DNA of 64,000 bases from Candidatus Saccharibacteria bacterium UBA5148 (GTDB lineage Bacteria > Patescibacteriota > Saccharimonadia > Saccharimonadales > UBA4665), in assembly GCA_002413835.1 (NCBI GenBank), contig DHXU01000009.1, positions 1-64,000 of the forward strand, given 5' to 3'. This document shows positions 60,689 through 64,000 of this stretch, piece after piece (position 1 is the stretch's first letter; each line of letters begins with the position of its first letter). Position numbers and translations under genes: made by a program. The notes under the pieces were generated by a model. The model worked only from the letters and a program-made list of their open reading frames with translations. It did no database searches and was not told where the DNA came from.

Positions 60689-62305
60689 ATGGATTTATTT
60701 GGACGGAGTAATGGTGGTAATCACCCCGGATCTGGACCGCATCTGCACGGCCCGACTTTGTCATTGATCGTCGGTATTGCTGTACTTGGCGCCCTGTTAT
60801 ACGGCCACTTCATCTATAATTATCATAACGCCGGCGACCTGTTGCCGTATATCCTTGTCGCCATCGCTGAGGGCATTATTTTGCTCCAGGCACTGATAGC
60901 CCTGTGGACGATTCTGTCCGGCGGCTTCAACCCGCGCGATTATTATTACTACGCCGCAAAGAGTTATCTGGTAAACAACGACCGGATCAGCTCTGAGACG
61001 CCGCTGTTCCTGCGCAGCAAACACGTCAGCATCGATGTCTTCGTGCCTGTGTACGGCGAGCCGCTGGAAACAATACGCCGCACCGCTATCGCCGCCCGGA
61101 ACCTCAATGGCCTGCACACGACATACATACTTGATGATGGTAAAAGTGACCAGGTCCAGACGATGGCAGCCGAAATCGGTGTCCGGTACATCCGCCGCGC
61201 GAACAATGCCCATGCAAAAGCCGGTAACCTGAACTATGCACTGCACATGACCCGTGGCGAATACTTTGTTATCTTCGACGCCGACTTTGTGGCCAAACCT
61301 AATTTTCTGCTCGAGACACTGCCATTCTTCGTCAAACCGCAGGTCGCCTTTGTTCAGACGCCACAGCATTACGGCAACCTGAACAACTTGATCTCCCGCG
61401 GCGCCGGCTTCATGCAGAACGTCTTCTACCGCCTGATCCAGCCCGGCAAGAACCGCTTCAACGCCGCGTTTTGTGTCGGCACCAATGTCATCTTCCGCCG
61501 TTCGGCCATCGAAGAGGTGGGCGGCATCTACGAAGCATCCAAATCTGAGGACATCTGGACCTCACTGGCACTGCACGAAAAGGGTTACCAGTCGATATTT
61601 ATCAATGATATCCTGGCAACTGGTGACGCACCGGAAACTATCAGCGCCTTCTTCAAGCAGCAATTACGCTGGGCGACCGGCGGCTTTGAAATCCTGTTCG
61701 GCCATAACTTCTTCCGCAGCTCACTGAGCTTTGACCAGAAGCTGCAGTACATCGGCACAGCCTCATACTACCTGCACGGCCTGGCTATCCTGCTGCTGAT
61801 GATGCTGCCGCCGCTGCACATCTTTCTCAACCTGTCACCAGTCAACCTATCTGTTGCGTTCATCACCTGGCTGCTATTCTACGTCGGCTTTTACGGCATG
61901 CAGATTGTTGTCGCCATCTACACCATGAACGGCTTCCGACTGGAAACGATTATCCTGGCTATGGCATCCTTCCCGATCTATCTGAAGGCCCTGACAAATG
62001 TCCTGCGCGGTCATGACGAAGCCTGGCAGGCTACCGGCACTGATGGCAAAAAAGACAACCCGTTCAACTACGTATCGGCTCAGATCCTGTTATTCGTCTT
62101 CCTGTTCTTCACCTCTGCCTTCGGCATCTGGAAAATCTACTACACCGGCGTCTTTGCGCTGTCGGTCGTCTGGAACCTGATCAACACCTTCATCTTTGCT
62201 GCCTTCCTGGTCATCGTCTGCAAGGAACGATTATCAATGCGCACGGCACACCCCCACCGTAGCAAAATTGCTATGCCGGTTAAAATGCAGGAGGTTACAT
62301 CATGA
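60689..62305 (+). CDS. Cellulose-synthase-like family 2 glycosyltransferase
   Basis: 538 residues from the ATG at 60689 (a GTG at 60683 is possible). Two N-terminal membrane helices (about 23-45, 52-75) precede the GT-A domain with D...DDG (TYILDDGKSDQ), DxD (VIFDADFVA), the ED region (SEDIWTSLALHEKG) and FKQQLRWATGG (Q-x-x-RW). Several C-terminal helices follow and no PilZ domain is seen. It polymerises a UDP-sugar, most likely a beta-glucan, and exports it. The HlyD-like gene overlaps it by 4 bases, as in bacterial mixed-linkage glucan synthase operons. Confidence 0.92.
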   Translation: MDLFGRSNGGNHPGSGPHLHGPTLSLIVGIAVLGALLYGHFIYNYHNAGDLLPYILVAIAEGIILLQALIALWTILSGGFNPRDYYYYAAKSYLVNNDRISSETPLFLRSKHVSIDVFVPVYGEPLETIRRTAIAARNLNGLHTTYILDDGKSDQVQTMAAEIGVRYIRRANNAHAKAGNLNYALHMTRGEYFVIFDADFVAKPNFLLETLPFFVKPQVAFVQTPQHYGNLNNLISRGAGFMQNVFYRLIQPGKNRFNAAFCVGTNVIFRRSAIEEVGGIYEASKSEDIWTSLALHEKGYQSIFINDILATGDAPETISAFFKQQLRWATGGFEILFGHNFFRSSLSFDQKLQYIGTASYYLHGLAILLLMMLPPLHIFLNLSPVNLSVAFITWLLFYVGFYGMQIVVAIYTMNGFRLETIILAMASFPIYLKALTNVLRGHDEAWQATGTDGKKDNPFNYVSAQILLFVFLFFTSAFGIWKIYYTGVFALSVVWNLINTFIFAAFLVIVCKERLSMRTAHPHRSKIAMPVKMQEVTS

Positions 62306-63012
62306 ACTTTATGAAACGACTAAAACTTTTACTGGCCATCATCATTCTCGGCATAGGCTGCTTCGGTATCATTGTCTATGAAGACAATGCCATCGCGACC
62401 GTCGGCGCAAGTTCCGCCTCAATCAGCGCACCAGCCTACAATGTAGGCAGCGAATATGACGGTGTCATCACCCGCCAATACGTCAACACTGGCGACAGTG
62501 TCAAAGCCGGCCAGAATCTGTTTGAACTACGTAGCAACCGCCTGACGACTGACCTGGAATCCGGTACGATCAAGGCTTCGAACCTGACTTCAAAATTGTC
62601 TGATGACGGAGGCCTGATACTGGCTGCTCAGCGCGATGGTGTCGTCAACCAGATCTCCTATCTCGAAGGCTCGTTTGTCAGCGGCGGCAAAACGATTGCT
62701 ACCATTTCCGGCACCAACGGTGTCAGTGTGCGGGCCAACTTCGAGCTTTCCGGCCAGCAGTATGCCAAGGTCAAACCCACAACTGCAGTACTGGTACAGC
62801 TCGGTGGTACGACGATAGCCGCGACTATAACCAGCATCACGCAGCAGTCCAGCAACGGCCACACCATCACGACGGTCAACGCCAATCTGCCAACCTTGCA
62901 GATACGCCAGGCTATCTACTCTACCGGCACACCGACAACCGCTACATTGCAATTGAACGCCAATCCGCTGTACAAACAGTTGCAGCAATCAGCGAAAAGC
63001 TATATACACTAA
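62302..63012 (+). CDS. HlyD-like membrane fusion subunit
   Basis: 236 residues. One N-terminal membrane helix (about 9-27) precedes a biotinyl-lipoyl-like hairpin: SAPAYNVGSEYDGVITRQYV, DSVKAGQNLFELRS, and the second half QRDGVVNQISYLEGSFVSGG. The C-terminal beta-barrel follows (VSVRANFELSGQQYAKV). It lacks the long coiled coil of full HlyD. In the glucan context it resembles BgsB-type partners of GT2 synthases. The start overlaps the synthase stop (ATGA). Confidence 0.87.
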   Translation: MNFMKRLKLLLAIIILGIGCFGIIVYEDNAIATVGASSASISAPAYNVGSEYDGVITRQYVNTGDSVKAGQNLFELRSNRLTTDLESGTIKASNLTSKLSDDGGLILAAQRDGVVNQISYLEGSFVSGGKTIATISGTNGVSVRANFELSGQQYAKVKPTTAVLVQLGGTTIAATITSITQQSSNGHTITTVNANLPTLQIRQAIYSTGTPTTATLQLNANPLYKQLQQSAKSYIH

Positions 63013-63015
63013 ACT

Positions 63016-64000
63016 ATGACTACACGCCTCCGGTCTATCCTGTTGGTTGGGCTTGCAATACTACTGATCGTGTGCGCCAGTTACTTTGCGTGGCGCAGTC
63101 ATGCGTCCACAGCAGCGCCGACGCAGTTGACTGTCAGTCAGAAAGCCGCCGATGCCCTGCCCCGCCGGTCTCCGAACATACCGCATCCACTGCTGGCGGC
63201 CGGCCTGCTGCCACCGACCAACAAATGGTATAGTTCGCTGGCCTTTTCTGCACAGCACCAGCCGGTCTATATCTATCCACTGACGTACGCTCCGACCGAT
63301 ACCGGATTCAGTATCAGTAACCCGCCGATTGTCAGTAGCGCCGGGGCTATCTTCGGCAGCCATGTACCTGATGTCAGTGTCAACCTTGGCACGGCCCGGC
63401 ATATTGTGCAGGCATACGACGATCTGTCGGTAACTGTCGGGCAACAGGATGCGGCTGGCGCAACCACAGCAACCACCCGGATAACCCAGGGCTCGCCGTT
63501 TGCCTTTACTGAATTACGACAGGCCGGTTCTGTCACAGTCAGCGTACTCGGGACTGTCACGGCACGCAGTGCCCAGACATATCTCCTGACGGTCGGCGAA
63601 CGACACTATGGTCTATACACCACGGCGCCGGCCAGCGTGCATGGCCAGACGCTGGATATTGATGGCAAAAAGGGTGGCATCGTGACCGTTTTTACACTAC
63701 CGGCCGGAGCGAATCAGCAGCTGTATTTTGATGCTGCCTCCCACCCGATTACCAGCACCAGCGTTACTTATAAGACGACGAATTCGGCCATTACAACCGA
63801 CTATGTCATGTCAGCCGGCGGCAAAAAGACCCTATTCGCCGCGACTCCAACGATGCATATCGATGGACAGCCGACAGGTGGTACATTTACGACACTACTC
63901 GGCAAACAGCCGGTATACAGCGGCACGAGCTTCAGCGACCGGCAGGATGCCCCTGCCATGCCGCCATCTGAACTTCCACTCGGCAATCTGACAGCCAGCC
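63016..64000 (+). CDS. GH81-like endo-beta-1,3-glucanase, cut by window end
   Basis: At least 328 residues; the frame is open at the window end. An N-terminal anchor (about 7-25) is followed by PHPLLAAGLLPPTNKWYSSL near residues 57-76, the PLPTNKWWxxL-type start of glycoside hydrolase 81. QPVYIYPLTYAPTDTGF and beta-rich sequence fit the family's N-terminal beta domain. The catalytic region lies beyond the window, so activity cannot be judged. It follows the HlyD-like gene by 3 bases, so it probably trims or releases the glucan made by the synthase. Confidence 0.8.
   Translation, partial: MTTRLRSILLVGLAILLIVCASYFAWRSHASTAAPTQLTVSQKAADALPRRSPNIPHPLLAAGLLPPTNKWYSSLAFSAQHQPVYIYPLTYAPTDTGFSISNPPIVSSAGAIFGSHVPDVSVNLGTARHIVQAYDDLSVTVGQQDAAGATTATTRITQGSPFAFTELRQAGSVTVSVLGTVTARSAQTYLLTVGERHYGLYTTAPASVHGQTLDIDGKKGGIVTVFTLPAGANQQLYFDAASHPITSTSVTYKTTNSAITTDYVMSAGGKKTLFAATPTMHIDGQPTGGTFTTLLGKQPVYSGTSFSDRQDAPAMPPSELPLGNLTAS

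Overview
The window looks like a chromosomal segment of a member of Candidatus Saccharibacteria (TM7, Patescibacteria/CPR), probably from an environmental genome. This rests on gene repertoire and protein style, not on a marker-gene search. There is a CIRCE/HrcA-controlled hrcA-grpE / dnaK / dnaJ cluster, short secreted proteins with one N-terminal anchor followed by an Ala-Ala-Thr-Pro boundary and a carbohydrate-binding-like module, an orphan VirD4/TraG-like ATPase beside murJ, and long palindromic terminators. The genetic code is standard: TGA acts as a stop, and most genes have AGGAG-type ribosome binding sites.

Layout. 1-963: AT-rich, gene-free, with a bidirectional terminator and one copy of a structured ~60-bp repeat. 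964-2839: a tight three-gene operon of unknown function, bounded by long palindromic terminators (two small winged-helix-like proteins plus a HEPN-like protein); this is the best candidate for an undescribed system. 3037-5271: Asp/Glu racemase, nucleoside deaminase, THEP1-like NTPase fused to a SWIM zinc finger. 5312-11944 (minus): a coupled cluster of a cyanophycin-synthetase-like Mur ligase, a separate CphA-like ATP-grasp protein, a RimB-like retropepsin, a RimK-like ligase, a DUF192 protein and two conserved unknowns. This suggests ATP-dependent peptide or amino-acid tail synthesis and trimming. 12096-21253: small membrane protein, GGDEF protein and the heat-shock cluster, which is interrupted by secreted-protein genes. 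21271-33438: dockerin/Ig secreted protein, cytidylate kinase-like, lepA, murJ, conjugation-type ATPase, ftsH, tilS.

33465-47532: mixed housekeeping and envelope genes: HAM1-like pyrophosphatase, TauE, a secreted metzincin-like protease, a 32-residue microgene with its own terminator, a DnaQ/GIY-YIG fusion nuclease, corA, MarR, a TPR/AAA pair, a lipoprotein, a VIT1-like transporter and a PadR/PspC pair. 47645-50604: a flavin-fold protein with a probable ATT start, a kinase-like P-loop protein, a RelBE-type toxin-antitoxin pair, and a 0.7-kb micro-island carrying an exonuclease gene inserted at the 3' end of the initiator tRNA gene. 50665-52385: FtsB-like protein, M23 peptidase and a third CAT-anticodon tRNA. 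52408-60581: an AT-rich accessory stretch of nucleotide kinases, a methyltransferase, a DegT/Gfo-Idh sugar pair, CYTH, cytidine deaminase, a degenerate Nudix and an EEP phosphatase, followed by gene debris. 60689-64000: an operon of a cellulose-synthase-like GT2 enzyme, an HlyD-type fusion protein and a GH81-like glucanase cut by the window end. It probably makes and trims a beta-glucan exopolysaccharide.

All three tRNAs in the window carry CAT anticodons and look like elongator Met, initiator fMet and Ile2. The lysidine synthetase tilS that would re-code the Ile2 tRNA is also present. No rRNA, CRISPR array, integrase or transposase was recognised.
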